Made by a program: the position numbers and the translations under genes
Source: Calamus simplicifolius
Taxonomy: Eukaryota > Streptophyta > Magnoliopsida > Arecales > Arecaceae
Assembly: GCA_900491605.1 (NCBI GenBank)
Contig: UESW01001521.1
Span: forward strand, 185,321-249,320
Length of the DNA: 64,000 nucleotides
Direction: 5' to 3'
Notes under the pieces: model-generated
Told to the model about the DNA's origin: nothing
What the model saw: the letters and a program-made list of their open reading frames with translations, nothing else
Database searches by the model: none
In this document: piece after piece, positions 1 through 11,960 of the stretch
How positions within the stretch are numbered: position 1 is the stretch's first letter
Layout: each line of letters starts with the position of its first letter

Positions 1-3000
1 CACCTTCAGAGTACTGAGATTTTTTAAATTAGGCATATTAATGACATTCCCATGTTCATCAATCTCTCTACCCTGTGCATCTAAGCGCAGAACAGGAGCT
101 TTGGCAGGTTTCTGAGGTGCAGCCGCATCAGCCGATGATGGTCCAGGAAACATATTTATGAGAGGTGCAAATTCTGGATCCTGGCGAAATCCCATCCTAG
201 CAGCAAGCTCTTGTGCTCGCTTTACAGCTTCAAGATTGGGTGTTGTAAGCCCAGGAAGAATGGCCATGCTACCTGCAGCATATGACTTTTCAGGCGGTGT
301 CACCCCAACAAGTAATGTTGGCATTGCCTGAACAGGGGTTGCTGAGGCAGAAGTCAGAGAACCAGAAGAACCAGCATGTGCTCCTAAACCTGATGGAGGA
401 ACCTCAGGGCCCTCCTTGTTAGATATTACCTTGGAGTTCTCAGTGCTTGCACCAGCAACTTTATTTAGCTGTGGATCAAAAAAGAGGAAGATTTAAATCA
501 ATTGCAGGAAAGAAAATGCACATAATAAAATAGTACAAAAAACAAGGGGCAATTGCCTAGACTACAATTACCGTAGGAATCTTCTTGAGCTTCTCCGCTA
601 GTTCCTTCTGCATTTGTAAGGCCTTTTTAGCTTTCGCTAAAGCATCAAGAGATAGGCTGCCACTTTTGCCAGAGACTGAAGTAGCTGTCCCATCTGTACT
701 GGATTTTCCAGGAACCTCATCAGATCTAATACTAACTCCCTCATTTTCATTGGTGGTAGTAATCGAAGATACCTTGGTAGGAAGGGGATAAGAAGCGGCA
801 GACCTAACAGAAACTTTGGAAGCCACCGTGAGCGGTTCCTGAGCAGTGACCTGTAGAAACCATAGGAATGCGCAGTAGTAAATAAATGAACACCACAAGA
901 GCCATCAATATATTGTTAACCACTATGACCTTATACATTTAGAGAGATTAGCAAGGAAAACTCATGGTAGCCAACATCATAGCAAGATTAGCAAGCAATC
1001 CATCTAGAAGAAACACAAGAATTGGACAACAGACAAACTCCGACAAAGCCTTCAGAAAGAATTCAAAGTGTATTATTTCAAAGCATCATGTGAAATTATT
1101 TTAAACTCTGACAAACTCAACATAAGAGACATATATATATATATATGGAATAAAGCCTGATAGTAGAGTATTATTTCAAAGCATCTTGTGAATTTATTAT
1201 TAGATTCCAGATATGCTGAGAAGTGTATCACTATGCATTATTGGCATTTCACATAACAAGAGTGGTCAATCAATTTATGGACTCATTACGCAAAACAAAA
1301 TAGCAGGTGATCATGGCAAATTAGAATCCAAATCAGAATGAAACAGAGCCAATGGCATCAACATCTATTAAGCAGGCCTAAATAAGAAAAAGAATATTTG
1401 ATGGATTAATCTGGCCAAATAATGATATCCCTAGCTTAGGCCTCCTTTTTTTTGCCATCAAAATCATAATCAGCTGAATTACTTGGCTCCAAGATGTATG
1501 CAACTGTATCAAGAGAAAGGACTTTTAATCCATGCAATACATAACCATCAAATCAAGCAGAGCAGTGATGAATGGCCATGATACCATCAAACAATAAATG
1601 CTTAGGATTATTTTTTGTTTTTGCTCTCAGATTTTTCCCCAAATGAACTATTGGGACATATGACTAATTAGAAATCATTGTACCCAATGGAGGGATGTGG
1701 TTTAATCAACCAATGAGTACTTGGGTTTAAATGTTTAGCCCCAGAAATCTTTTTTCCTTGTTATGATGCACTCCACCTTTAGGTCTATCTCTACAATAAA
1801 GAGTGACGGAATCAATAGAGGTTTATTTACTAGAAATAGAAACTGTTTACAAGAGTCTTCGTCACATGGAAGGTTCATCTCAGCACCTAAAGCACTATTT
1901 GTGTATAGAAGCTTAGTTACATCTAGCAAAGGAGTTACATACGAAAGAGCTTCCCCTTCCTCCTGAATTTTGTAGAACCAGAAATTAGGATTTATAATTA
2001 CATGTTGTCATTAAACTCAAAGGCAAGCAAACAGCCTCTAGCTAACACCTTAACATAACTAAATGATATCAGCAACAGGGAAACAAGTTAGCATGTTTTA
2101 TTGTTCGATGGTGAAACGATTAGGTGGTAATAAAAACAAATTCAGCTCTATGGGGAAAAATTCTGCCGGCCAAAAAAGAAAAAATAAGGATCAAAGTTTA
2201 AAATTCAATAAATAACAGTAGCAGGGAGGAAGAATGAGAAGCAGGTACCAGAAGAAAATCAAATGGAAAAGAATCAAAGAAGAAAGCTAGCCAAGGAGAA
2301 AAGAAAACAAGAAACAAATGGCTAGTGTTGTTAAAAATGATAGGTGCATTTAAGCACAAAGGGCTCTTAGAGCCTAAGCGCAAGGTGCAAAGCATGGGCG
2401 CAGAACTGAGCACAATGAGGCGTATATCCTTAAAATAAATAAAATAATTTATATAAACATGATTTATAACACATAATAGAAAAAAGCAAAAAAATCATAA
2501 TAATAATATATTTAGCCTATTAGCTCAATGAAAAACCTCTTCTTTTTAGCTAAAATTTGTAGTCCTTTAATGTTTTTCCTCCTTTTTCTCAGATGATAAT
2601 ATAATTTTTGATGTTTTATCTCTTTATCTTCTAATTTTTAGCTTTTTATAAGTAGGGGTGCAACTTGGGCCGGGTTCAACCCGAACCTGGCCCACCGTAC
2701 CCGACTGGGGTTTAACCCGAACCGATTTGCAATTGATCCGGTCTCGGGTTTAGTTAACCCGAACCCGAGGTAATCAGACCTGCGTCCTCTATTGCCGCTC
2801 TCTTCTTCCCTCCTACCAAAAATAGATCATACCCCAAACCTCCCTCGTCCTCGTCCTCATCCTCCTCTCTCCGTCGACGTACCCGTCTTCTCCGCCGCCC
2901 TTCTTCGAGTTGCCATCCTCCGGCAGCATCCGGAGCCAGCACACGGAGCAGGACCCGTGCATCCGCAGCCACCTCTCGATGTACGACCCGTGAAACCTAT

Positions 3001-3630
3001 GTTGGCACGGCATCTCCTTCACCACCACCTCAGCCTCTGCTCCGGTCAGCTCGTTCGACACACGGGGCACTCCTCCTGCCCGACCTCCACCATCTTCTTT
3101 GCCTCAATCAATGCCCTCGACGTCGGTGGTGGGCCGCACTAGCCCCGGCCGAAGAGGAGCTCCGCCATCAGCTCGAGGTTCCCCTGAATCACCATCATCC
3201 CCTGCATCAAGGGGTTCACCAGCACGATCTTGTTTGGGGGCGGCGCCAGTGCAGCGGGCTTGTCACGTTGATGACGATCTAGTGGAATCTCGGCATGCCC
3301 CCACCACCCGCTGCCCCCCGCTGCTCCTTGCTCGCCGACTCCGCTGCCATCTCACTTGGAGAAAGGGGGATATTTTGGGACTGAGATGAGAAGGGGGTGA
3401 TCTGCGGCTTCTTTATAAGCTCATTTGAAGCCCAAGTTTATACCATATGGTAATTTATTTATTCATCCGTGTTATCTTATATCTCGACCTAGGACTGTGG
3501 TTGGATTCGACGAATCTATCGATGTTGTATTATGCGTGAGGATAGATTTGCTTTTGCTTTGTTTTTCGCTTTGAATTTTTTTAGCACTAAGCTACTTTGA
3601 CGGTAGTGGATATATAAAATTAATAAATAT

Positions 3631-3676
<46 letters not shown>

Positions 3677-6600
3677 TATCCGGCGAGCGTGCACATTTTC
3701 CATCAACCCAAATTCCAACCCGAAACTCAATCCAAACCCGATTTTTAAAAATAAGGTTAGGGTTGATGTTTTACAAATAGGGTTAGGGTTAGGGTTGACA
3801 TTTTACAAATAGGGTTAGGGTTGAGGGAAACCCGAGTTTCATGAGCCCAAGTTGCACCCCTATTTATAAGGGTCAAAAAAATAATTATGTATGGGATGAT
3901 ACATCATAAAGTCAACATAGTCTAATAAATAATAAATTTAAAAAAGTACAAGTATAGCACATGAAAAAAGTCATGCCTTGTATCTCAAATCAAATTAAAA
4001 GCATATATTTTTTCACCTTATGTGTGCCAAGATAAACGCACTCCACCTAAAGTATAAAAAGCACCTAACCCGCCAAAAGCGTATTGTGTGCCTTAAACGC
4101 CTTAAGATATAAAAGGCGTCGAACCTTTAGTATCTTACACCAGTGCCTTAGGAGCACCTAAAGCGCACCTTTAACAACATTGCGAGTGGCAAAAGCAAGG
4201 ATTTAAAAATGAGCACATCAATATGGTATCCTAATATTCAAACACAAACCCAACAAAGGTATGGGTGCTAGAATGCCAAGGCCATCCATATTGGTATGCA
4301 TCCAGTGTTGTTAAAAGTGCTAGGTGCACTTAAACACAAAGGGCTTTTGTAGATCGATGCAAAACACAACCTGAGTAATGTGAGGTGCATCTTTTAGAAA
4401 TAAATAGTAGAATAATTTATATAAACAAGATTTATAATACATAACAGGTAAAAGTTAAAAAATATTATAATAGTAATATATTTAGCCTATTAATTTGATT
4501 AAAAGCCTCTTCTTTCTTAGTTGAAATACATAGTCTCTTATCTTTCTTCATCTTTCTTATATGATGGTATTAATTTTTAGTGTTCTGTCTTTTTGTTTTT
4601 TAATTTTTAGCTTTTTTTATAGGATAAAAAAAATAATTGTGCATGAGACAGTGCATGATAAAATCAATACAATATAATAAATATGAAAGACTTAAAAAAA
4701 TCACAAATATAGCTTATTTTCTTGCGCTTCAGTTTATATCAAAATTATGTATCTTTTTTATCCCATGCATGTCTAGAAAAAAGCCCTTTCCCTATTGTAC
4801 AAGAAGCACCTAACCTTTGACACCTACTGCTTTATGCCTTAAGTGCACTTTTGGGTACAAGTAGCGCCTAACTCTTAGCGCCTTGCGACTTGTGCCTTTG
4901 ACAACAATGTACATATCGGCCATAACGGTGCATACTAATAGCATAGCATTGACAATACCATTTGGTAACAATGATTTTTCACTCCTTATGTTGTCAATTT
5001 TGGTGAATGTTCTTCGCACTAGAACTGTACCCATACCATACCACTTTGATGGAAAAATTGCACAGGATTAGATACTAGCATTTAAAATCTTGGACAAAAG
5101 TGACAAGTTCAAATTATAGATATAACCATGACACCAACAAGATGTGATCTAATCAGCTAAGCATAAGATCCTTCACCTTCATAAGAGGTGTGAATTAACC
5201 ATCCACATCAATGAAAATTAGTCACAGCTCAAAATGTGAAATCACCTCTCTTTAGAATGTAGTCCTAAACTATGATTTTTAAAATTTCAACCTAAGCTAC
5301 AAAATGCTAACAATATAAAAACAGAAAAACAAAAAAGGATTTAGGTCCATATCTTGTGTCTTGTTGCTATGGAAGCAGGCTAAACAATTGGCAAGGTGAA
5401 TTGCTCACACATGAAGCTGTCTATGCGGAATCAAGTAGGCTTATGTGTGCGTGTGTATGATAAAAAGAAATAGAAAAGTCAAGGCAACTTCAAAAGTGTC
5501 CAAACACTCTTAGATCAATCTCATTTGGCAATTAGGATAGTCAATTTCATATCGATATGTAAAGCAAGGAATCATCTGATAATACCTTCAAAAACTCTAT
5601 TCAGATTTCCAATTCTTGATCACACTTGCATATCTTAAGCTGACATAAGGAAGATACATTTAGAGTGACCTAGAGGGTCACACAGTGTCACGCCATGTCC
5701 AAGTATCCAATCTTGACATTATAACAGACTAAAAGCTTCAAATTGCATGCACCACTGGTTTACATTTTACCTAAACTGATCTTAAACTTGGTTCATTGGA
5801 GGATAATGCAAAGATAAAATTTAAAAGAGTTCTAGCGGTTTATCCCTTCCATTGAGGATATCAGATATTCACCTGTTATAGCATCCCATATTGTTGCTAT
5901 TTAATACTTGAGCAATGGGAAAATTACTTCACCTTATCCTAACAGTTAAGTTGTTGGTGGTTATTTCTATCCAACATTCCAAATTAAGTTTGAATGTCAA
6001 AAGACACAGGCCCTTCAATTCAAATGGAAAGGAAGAAAACACTAATTCCAACGATTCCCATATAAATAATACCTGTCTTCCAAATATAAATCATGAATAG
6101 GAAATTTCAATCGACAGCTAGAAAGTCAAGCCAAGAAACTCTTAACACACCATTTCGAATTTTCGAACAAGTCTAACAGAAGATCTCAATATTTTAACAT
6201 AAACAGAACTTACAATTCAAAGATTTAGAATTTTTTTTGAAATATTTCATCTTAATCATTTTATATCTGGATTCGCAGGAAGTAAACTTCTAAATATTCA
6301 TGTCTTAAACTATTAACGTAAAGAGTTATGGCAGAGAGACAATCTCCAATATAATAGCACAAAAATTCCAATATTACATCAAGCAAAACTGTGAAAGTGC
6401 ACATTAAAACCAAATCGCACTACTTAGATGCATTGGTTATTTGGTTATTGCTTACAATAAGTCCTATCAAGTTAAACATAAAAAAGTTTCATTAACAAAG
6501 TTCAGTAAACCAATCAGAGTTCAGAACACCTACTTCAATAAAGAAAATGTGCACAAAATGCAAGGCCTTACAAAAAATACTCCCGCAAAGTCTGCATACA

Positions 6601-9600
6601 CAGCATGATCCAATTGGTACAAGTGAGTTTGTCCACAATAGTGGTGACCATGATTCCATTTAAACAGGTGACATGCTGAAAGATACCAATTAGATGCCCA
6701 ATCATGTAGCAAGGCCCATTTCAAAATATATGGTTAGAATAGGGTGCACAGACCCGCAATGTCCCACTAAGAGTGACATGAAACATCTGTGTAGCATTAA
6801 ATGAACTTTGATTCCAAAATGTCATCGAATGGAATATTTAGTTCTTAGGAGGAAAGAAGTGATACAGCTTAGGAATATATTGAGAGAGAATTTGATTTGG
6901 TAAGACAATGTGCGGTTGGTAATCAAGGATCGATTTTTTTAGCAAGGTGTGAAATTATTGTCAAATATTCAATATGATTCCGCAAGATCTATTTTTGTTC
7001 AAGCAAGGGATTCTAGCCAATTGAAAGGATCTTTTGACAAATCCATGATCATTTTAATTCCATCAGAAATGACGATTCGGAATATCACACATTGATCGAT
7101 CAAATAGAGATTTTCCTAAAGAATAAATAAACGAACATATATCTAGAGTACAAAAAAATCATAATTCAAAACTTAAAAGGCAAAGAAAAAAAAAAAGATT
7201 GACAAGAGACATGGTAAAGTAATGAGATGAGACTAAGGTCTTAGCCTTCCTAAAAGAAATCTCTATGATCATGACATTGATGGTCCTTTTTGAAAGCAAA
7301 TTTGGATAGGAAAGAACAAAATAACTTGGTTCAAAGAAAGGAAGATGGTCATGCATTCATGGAGCTTGTTATGACCCAATGGCGGAAAGTGATGCATATT
7401 GTGTTTTGAAAAGAAACCTCTAGAGTCAATAAAAATCCTTAAAAGATCCAATAATTTCTTAATAATGATAATCGAAGAGGATAAATCTTTCAATGGAGCA
7501 TACCTAATGAACCTATCACAAAAATAAGGGATTTGGCCCTACTTCATGGTGACATAACTGCAGGCCATAGGCTTTGATAGAGGGCTATCAAGTTGGCAAC
7601 ACTAATCTTTTGGTTAAAACCAAAGAAGGGTATTTGCCCACCTTCTTCAAATTCTAAATGTAATGGATAAATGAAAAAAAAAAGTTTTGAATCTCAATTA
7701 CTACATACTTGGACAACTTAACATTTGATGTTTCATGTACATTTTGAGGATAGTGCAACTTTTGGATTTTGGACTTCAGTTTTCCCCTTTGTTTGATGCA
7801 AATAGGTCTTTTGGATAGGCTTCATTAACATGGCTTTAACTTATTAGCAAGTATCTTCTATGTGGGGCAATGCACTTGCTTTGGAATCTTCTTGGAATTT
7901 TGAAACTTAATCCACATCCTAAACACTTCCTTACTTTCAACTGTTTTAAAATATCCACTTCCCTGCATCTGTCTTAACCTCCATGTTTTCATATACTAAC
8001 CTGCGTTTAGAAAAGGGAGGCTGGAAGTGGAGCACAATCACCCATTAAAATAAAGGAAATCCATTGTGTCCCTTACATGCAACTCCCCAGCATTATGGAA
8101 TAATAACACAAACACAGATCCAAAGACCATCATTCAGGATCAAGAAGTGATTTAACACAATAACCAAAAAAAAAGATGTAGATTTTAAAAATCTTCTCAG
8201 TTATTACTGCAACATCTTCTCAAGATCGTTTCCATCAGCAAGGCAATGCAGCTGCATGCTAAATAGAAAAGAAGAAGAAACTTCTCAAGGGCTAAAGGTC
8301 ATCTAGCATTAGAACTAAACGAGGCCTTATATAGAATACCTATGAAAATAAGGTTAAATGATTGAATGGTCACTGCAGGATCTATGATTTATAGTATGCA
8401 TAACTGATGAGGACATATCTATTGTGATTAGAGAGAAGAAAACTTCGATTTCTTTATTTTCTAGCCAACAAAAATTTCACAGGAAACATATAGTTTTTAA
8501 CTTTTGTATACATCATATTCTTTATTTTTTTTCCCGTAATATTTTCAGGTCTATTCATAACCTGATGACAATATTGGCAGAAATGCAAGTTATTTTGCAC
8601 TTCTCTTCCTCATTGTGATTTTCATGAATGGTCCTATAGTTTCTTACAATTAAAATGTGTGTGAAGAGTATGAAGATTCCAGAAAGTAGAGTAAAGACCA
8701 ATATGATTTATATAAACATTTCAAGCCCTAACTTTATTTCAAATGCTCAGGAATCACTGGCCAGATGATAGTCTTTTTTCATGTAACATATGATGGTACC
8801 AGAATGTTTTCCTGCTAATCAGAGATTTGCATACATATAATATGAGATCTAAAAACCATAATGATAAATAGAGGCAACAAAGGAAATAGCAAACATAACA
8901 GCTGATACTCACGTTAGCTAAGGAACCGCTCTTCTCCATAGCCATGTTGCTCTGATCACCATCAACCACTTGCTTGTAGCCTGATTTATGTTTTGAATTA
9001 ACGGATGAAACTGACGATTTTGCTTCATCCACTGTGCCCAAATTTTCTACCTTGACCCTATCTTTAAATCTCCGCTCCTCCCTCACTTCTTTACCGTGAA
9101 GTGTTTTAGGTTCATCTTCGTCTTTCTTCTCCCCTCCTCCTTTGACACCATCATTGAATCTCCTCCCTCCTTTCTGCTGTTTCTTAACTTCAACGTCGCT
9201 CATGACTTCTTCCTTCATCCTGCTCTCCTCCCTATCATCTTCCATAGCCCTCAACCCTTCTTCCTTCCTTCTATCCTTTAAAAGCCTCTCTTCCTTGAAA
9301 ACCCCATTCAGATCGCTCGAATCCTCTACCGCCCGGTCCTCAAAACGCCGCCTTTCCCTCTTCTCATCTCTCGCCCCATCAGAAACCCTAACCCGCTTAC
9401 CGTTCTTGTCCAACTCCTCCTCATCTCCTTCGTGCTCTTTTCTCTTCCTCGAGGAATTCGAGTGGTGGTGCCTCTCCACGGACTGCTCGCGGGAAACCCT
9501 ATCCCTTTCGACTGAATCCCTAGCCCTACTCGTCGACCGTTCTCGCCTCCGCTCAAGATCAGCGGGGGAGTCTTCATGTGACCGGTGGCGGCGGTCATCC

Positions 9601-9860
9601 TCGCGGTGCCGCTCGTCCTGGGACTCGTGGCGCTTCTCCTCCCGCCTCGGCTCGATATAGGAGGGAGAGTCGTCCCGGGAGAGGCGGCGGCGGTCGTCGT
9701 CGCGGTGGTGCTCGTCTTTCGACCCCTGGCGCCTCTCCTCGCCGTGGTGGTGCCGGTGCTTGTGATCCCGGTCTCGGTCGCGGCGGTGGTGATCTTTGTT
9801 GGAATCTCGATCCCTCTCGCGATCGTCTCGAGATTTCCGGCTGGATCGGGCCTTGTCCAT
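1..9860 (-). CDS. PRP3: U4/U6 snRNP protein Prp3 (RDM16-like), 5' part of gene
   Basis: Nuclear splicing factor of the U4/U6 di-snRNP; the Arabidopsis homologue RDM16 also affects DNA methylation (family knowledge). Visible exons on the minus strand are 9860-8913 (316 codons), 850-572 (93 codons) and 468-1 (156 codons, open to the window edge). Donors read GTGAGT and GTAATT and acceptors end CAG; all junctions are phase 0. Exon 1 encodes a very basic RS/RD/RE-rich N terminus starting MDKARSSRKSRDDRERD. Exon 2 carries TKVSSITTTNENEG, EVPGKSSTDG and ALQMQKELAEKLKKIP. Exon 3 carries EAVKRAQELAARMGF, FAPLINMFPG and LDAQGREIDEHGNVIN, all typical of plant Prp3. The ATG at 9860 is chosen because conserved sequence starts there, although the frame stays open 110 codons upstream. 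The C-terminal Prp3 and DUF1115 regions lie outside the window. I see no break in the part present. Confidence 0.88.
2813..3350 (-). pseudogene. RING-H2 E3 ubiquitin ligase pseudogene captured in hAT element
   Basis: An intronless plant RING-H2 protein (SIRP1/MPSR1-type layout) can be followed on the minus strand from an ATG at 3350 (MAAESASKEQ). It continues through KIVLVNPLMQGMMVIQG, then PPPTSRALIEAKKMVEVG, then the ring: EECPVC, KEMPCQHRFHG and WLRMHGSCSVC. It is broken: a frameshift near 3290, an in-frame stop near 3139 (GRG-stop-CGPPP), and a frameshift near 3053 between EECPVC and the rest of the ring. The residue that should be the sixth zinc ligand is tyrosine (HGSYIERW) instead of cysteine. 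A functional copy would add ubiquitin to targets with an E2; this one cannot. It lies wholly within the hAT ends, so it was captured by that element. Confidence 0.75.
3635..3672. repeat. (GA)n microsatellite inside the hAT element
   Basis: Nineteen uninterrupted GA dinucleotides preceded by an AT-rich stretch. It lies between the RING pseudogene and the right end of the hAT element. Confidence 0.9.
3750..3832. repeat. Short GGGTTAGGG-rich tandem repeat at hAT right end
   Basis: Three copies of a unit built from ttttacaaataGGGTTAGGGTTg, the middle copy with one extra GGGTTA. It looks telomere-like, but the plant telomere unit is TTTAGGG and the spacers are AT-rich, so I read it as a subterminal repeat of the element. 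Confidence 0.6.
4304..4909. mobile_element. MITE copy B, same family as the element at 2324-4182
   Basis: About 606 bp, beginning AGTGTTGTTAAAAGTGC and ending with the complement of CATTGTTGTCAAAGGCAC. Internal order of motifs is the same as in copy A once the hAT insertion there is removed, so copy B shows the empty form of the element. The flanks give at best a diverged 8-9 bp duplication (tatgcatc against tacatatc), which I do not rely on. No open reading frame of interest. Confidence 0.65.
6930..7125 (+). pseudogene. ycf2: Plastid ycf2-like fragment in the nucleus (NUPT)
   Basis: In one plus-strand frame, 7030-7123 reads DHFNSIRNDDSEYHTLIDQ followed by an acidic/basic tail, with a stop just before it. 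The neighbouring frame gives SSQLKGSFDKS. Both match the plastid Ycf2 segment around SSQLKGSSDQS and DSEYHTLINQ as I remember it. Frameshifts and in-frame stops show it is not functional. The block from about 6930 to 7010 may belong to the same insert, but I cannot place it. Plastid DNA fragments in nuclear introns are common. Confidence 0.55.
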
Positions 9861-10381
9861 GAGGTAGGGCTTCCAGGAGGGGAAAAAATGGGAAGGGATG
9901 AGTGGGGGAAGAGGCCTTGGAGCGGCTCCGTTTCTCGGGATTTTACCACTGATTATTATTGCATTAAATCGACAACATATAGAGCAAGGATACAAAGGGA
10001 AACAAGATACAAAAAATAACTGAAGTTGGCATTTTCGTGCCCATTTATCATAAATAAAGCACGCTATCTTCTTTTTTAATTTAAAGCATATATATATATA
10101 TATAATTTTTTTTATTTTATTTTCAAAAAGATACTGTCTTAAAGACCTTAAAAATTTATTATTATTATTTTTATGGATCCATCGATACAAGTAAAAGCGC
10201 TTACAAAAAGATTGGCTCCATCATATGCTTTGAGAATCGTGCATGTGCTTCTCTGATTCGTCCATCAGTCCTTGCTTTAAGATTCGGGATTCGGTCGTTT
10301 CTTCTGCCTGATCTCCTGCGATCTTCACCGGCTGGGTGTCTCTTTTCGTCTGCTATTTTGTCTGCTACCCTCTGCTATCCT

Positions 10382-11960
10382 ATGGCTTCTGATGGAGGTG
10401 CGGGTGGTCCGGCTCCTAGAAGTAGTGGAGCGAAAGAGGGGTTCAAGTGGGTCTCGTCTCCCTCTCCGGCGAAGGTGGCGAGGCTTGAAGCTTGCTTTCC
10501 GGCCGTCGTCCAGGTCCCGGAGGCGATGTTGGAAAAAGAGATGTCCGAATGGAAGCACAGGGCAGTTCTCGCCCGCTCTTTCATGAGGTGGGTTCCGGCT
10601 GAAGCTTTTATCAGGGAGTTCCGTAGAGCTGGGATCCCTGGTGTTATCGTCCCAATTTGCCTTGCATTTCGGTGTTATATCTTTCGCTTTGAAGATCCAG
10701 GGGCTTGTGATTTGGTCCTCAACCGCCTGTGGGTGGTTAACGGCCAGATAATTGGGATGGAAGCTTGGAAATCGGAGTTCTTCCCGGCTGCTGAATCCAT
10801 CTCCTCTGCCTGGTTTGGATGAGACTGCCTAATCTCCCGTTGGAGTTCTGGCGGGAGGATATCCTCAGAACTATAACGGAGCTAGCAGGGAGCTTCTGCG
10901 GAGTTGATACTGCTACACAACTGAAGAACAGAGGAGGCTATGTGAGGGTGGCTGTCTGAGTTGAGCTTCTTCGTCCACTGCGTCTAGGGACCCGGATCCA
11001 GGGGATTCAGGGGCCGTTTTGACAGCAATTCATCTATGAATCGGTGGAAGGAATTTGCCCAAAGTGTGGTTCTCTGCATTTGGTAGGACCTTGCTCGCTG
11101 GCGACCACGTCTGATGCGGAGGAAGAAGGCAGTGGCCCTGTCTTTGGGCCGTGGATGGCGGCAGTTCGTCAGCGGCGGTCTGTGCCGAAGCCCTCCCCAT
11201 CAGTAACTTCCCCTGTGTCGAAGTCATCCCTGCCTGCTTCTTCTCCAAGCCCTGCCTCCCAACCAGGTTCAGCGATGCTGGAGTCGTCAGAGGGATGGCA
11301 TCTTCCGGCGAAGATGGCTCGGAGGTGTCTTCCTGCGTCTGTGCTTGGTGCCTTGGCCAATTAGAAACAGCGTAGGGAGAAGAACAGTGATGACTTAGTG
11401 GCCGTGCCGGTTTCTTTGGTGTGTGCCGGTTTTAAGGCAGTTGACAGTGGGAAGCAGAAAATTATTCTGGATGCAGTCCCTGATCCAAGTCTGAAGCTAG
11501 CTCTTAATCCATTTGCCTCTCTGGGATTGGATTCCAATGTAGGGGGCCAGGTGGTAATCATGGATGTGTGTTCGGGTCCCCTTAAGCGGGCCAGACTGGG
11601 TGATAGTCTGCCTCCAAGATCAGTCACTAGAGTGGAAAAGAAAAAAGGAAAGGCAAGAGCTCTAACCTCAAGTGTAAAGTCGACCTTATACCTTCTTCAC
11701 CTAGCCTGTCCGAGCCCTCCTGCTGTCGGGCCGCTGAACAGGGTAGTGAGGTCTCCAATGCAGCTCTAATGGGCCAGGGATTAGATTCCTTATCAACAGT
11801 ACATTCCCACAGGTCTGTTGAAATTGAAACTGTCCCAGTTACTCTGCAGACTTATAGTTCACATCATCCTAAGGGTGGCACCCCGTCTATAGGGCGCCTT
11901 TCAGATTGTGTTATGGATGAGGACCAGGGGGACCCCTTCTACCTCCAGTTAGTTTTATAA
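10382..11960 (+). pseudogene. LINE ORF1 (DUF4283 plus CCHC zinc knuckle), broken
   Basis: Nucleic-acid-binding ORF1 protein of plant L1 elements. It starts at ATG 10382 (MASDGGAGG). The DUF4283-like domain runs about 10490-10980: VLARSFMRWVPAEAFIREF, GIPGV, LWVVNGQ, then RLPNLPLEFWREDILR in another frame after a break at about 10822. A stop follows at about 10959. A zinc knuckle of form CPKCGSLHLVGPC lies at about 11056-11094, followed by FGPWMAAVRQRR, which recurs in LINE copy 2. The region from 11370 to 11960 is low-complexity and disrupted by stops at 11361, 11767 and 11958. The start codon context is the same as in copy 2 (MAASGS), which supports the choice. Confidence 0.8.

Larger units (their letters stand above)
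2653..3862. mobile_element. Non-autonomous hAT element (Dart/nDart-like ends) carrying a RING gene
   Basis: Element of 1210 bp with perfect 18-bp terminal inverted repeats TAGGGGTGCAACTTGGGC. It is flanked by a perfect 8-bp target-site duplication tttataag at 2645-2652 and 3863-3870. An 8-bp duplication and TAG-GTG-type ends are hAT hallmarks, and the end resembles that of rice nDart elements. It sits inside MITE copy A and so is younger than it. There is no transposase. The interior holds a decayed RING-H2 coding sequence on the minus strand (2813-3350), a (GA)n run at 3635-3672, and GGGTTAGGG-rich repeats near the right end. Confidence 0.85.
2324..4182. mobile_element. MITE copy A, split by an hAT insertion
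   Basis: The two parts are 2324-2652 and 3863-4182. The left end reads AGTGTTGTTAAA and the right end, in reverse complement, AATGTTGTTAAA. Subterminal sequence is rich in AGGTGC/GCACCT and GGCGC-like words. The left part matches 4304-4620 and the right part 4621-4909 at many blocks, for example the shared stretch around TATATTTAGCCTATTA. I see no convincing target-site duplication. Superfamily is uncertain; the TIR and GC-rich words resemble small non-autonomous hAT elements. Confidence 0.65.
851..8912 (-). other. PRP3 intron 1 (8062 bp)
   Basis: Lies between donor GTGAGT (8912-8907) and the acceptor before 850. It is AT-rich and loaded with insertions: two related MITEs, an hAT element and a plastid-like fragment, each listed separately. 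In 852-2320, 4910-6860 and 7130-8906 I see only AT-rich sequence and a (TA)n run near 1132-1146, with no coding exon I can support. Exon 1 and exon 2 join in phase 0 and match the expected protein order, so no exon seems to be missing between them. Confidence 0.8.

Noticed and set aside
3750..3832. Interstitial telomere repeat
   Set aside because: Units are GGGTTAGGG with AT-rich spacers, not the plant TTTAGGG array; only three units within an hAT end.
4182..4303. Target-site duplications for the two MITEs
   Set aside because: Compared 8-10 bp on each side; only weak partial matches, so I do not claim them.
9096..10019. ORFs in other frames over PRP3 exon 1
   Set aside because: Shadows of the Arg/Asp/His-rich exon, which is stop-poor in all frames.
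10358..10381. Start of LINE ORF1 upstream of ATG 10382
   Set aside because: The extra codons do not begin with ATG, and LINE copy 2 begins with the matching MAxSG motif at its own ATG.
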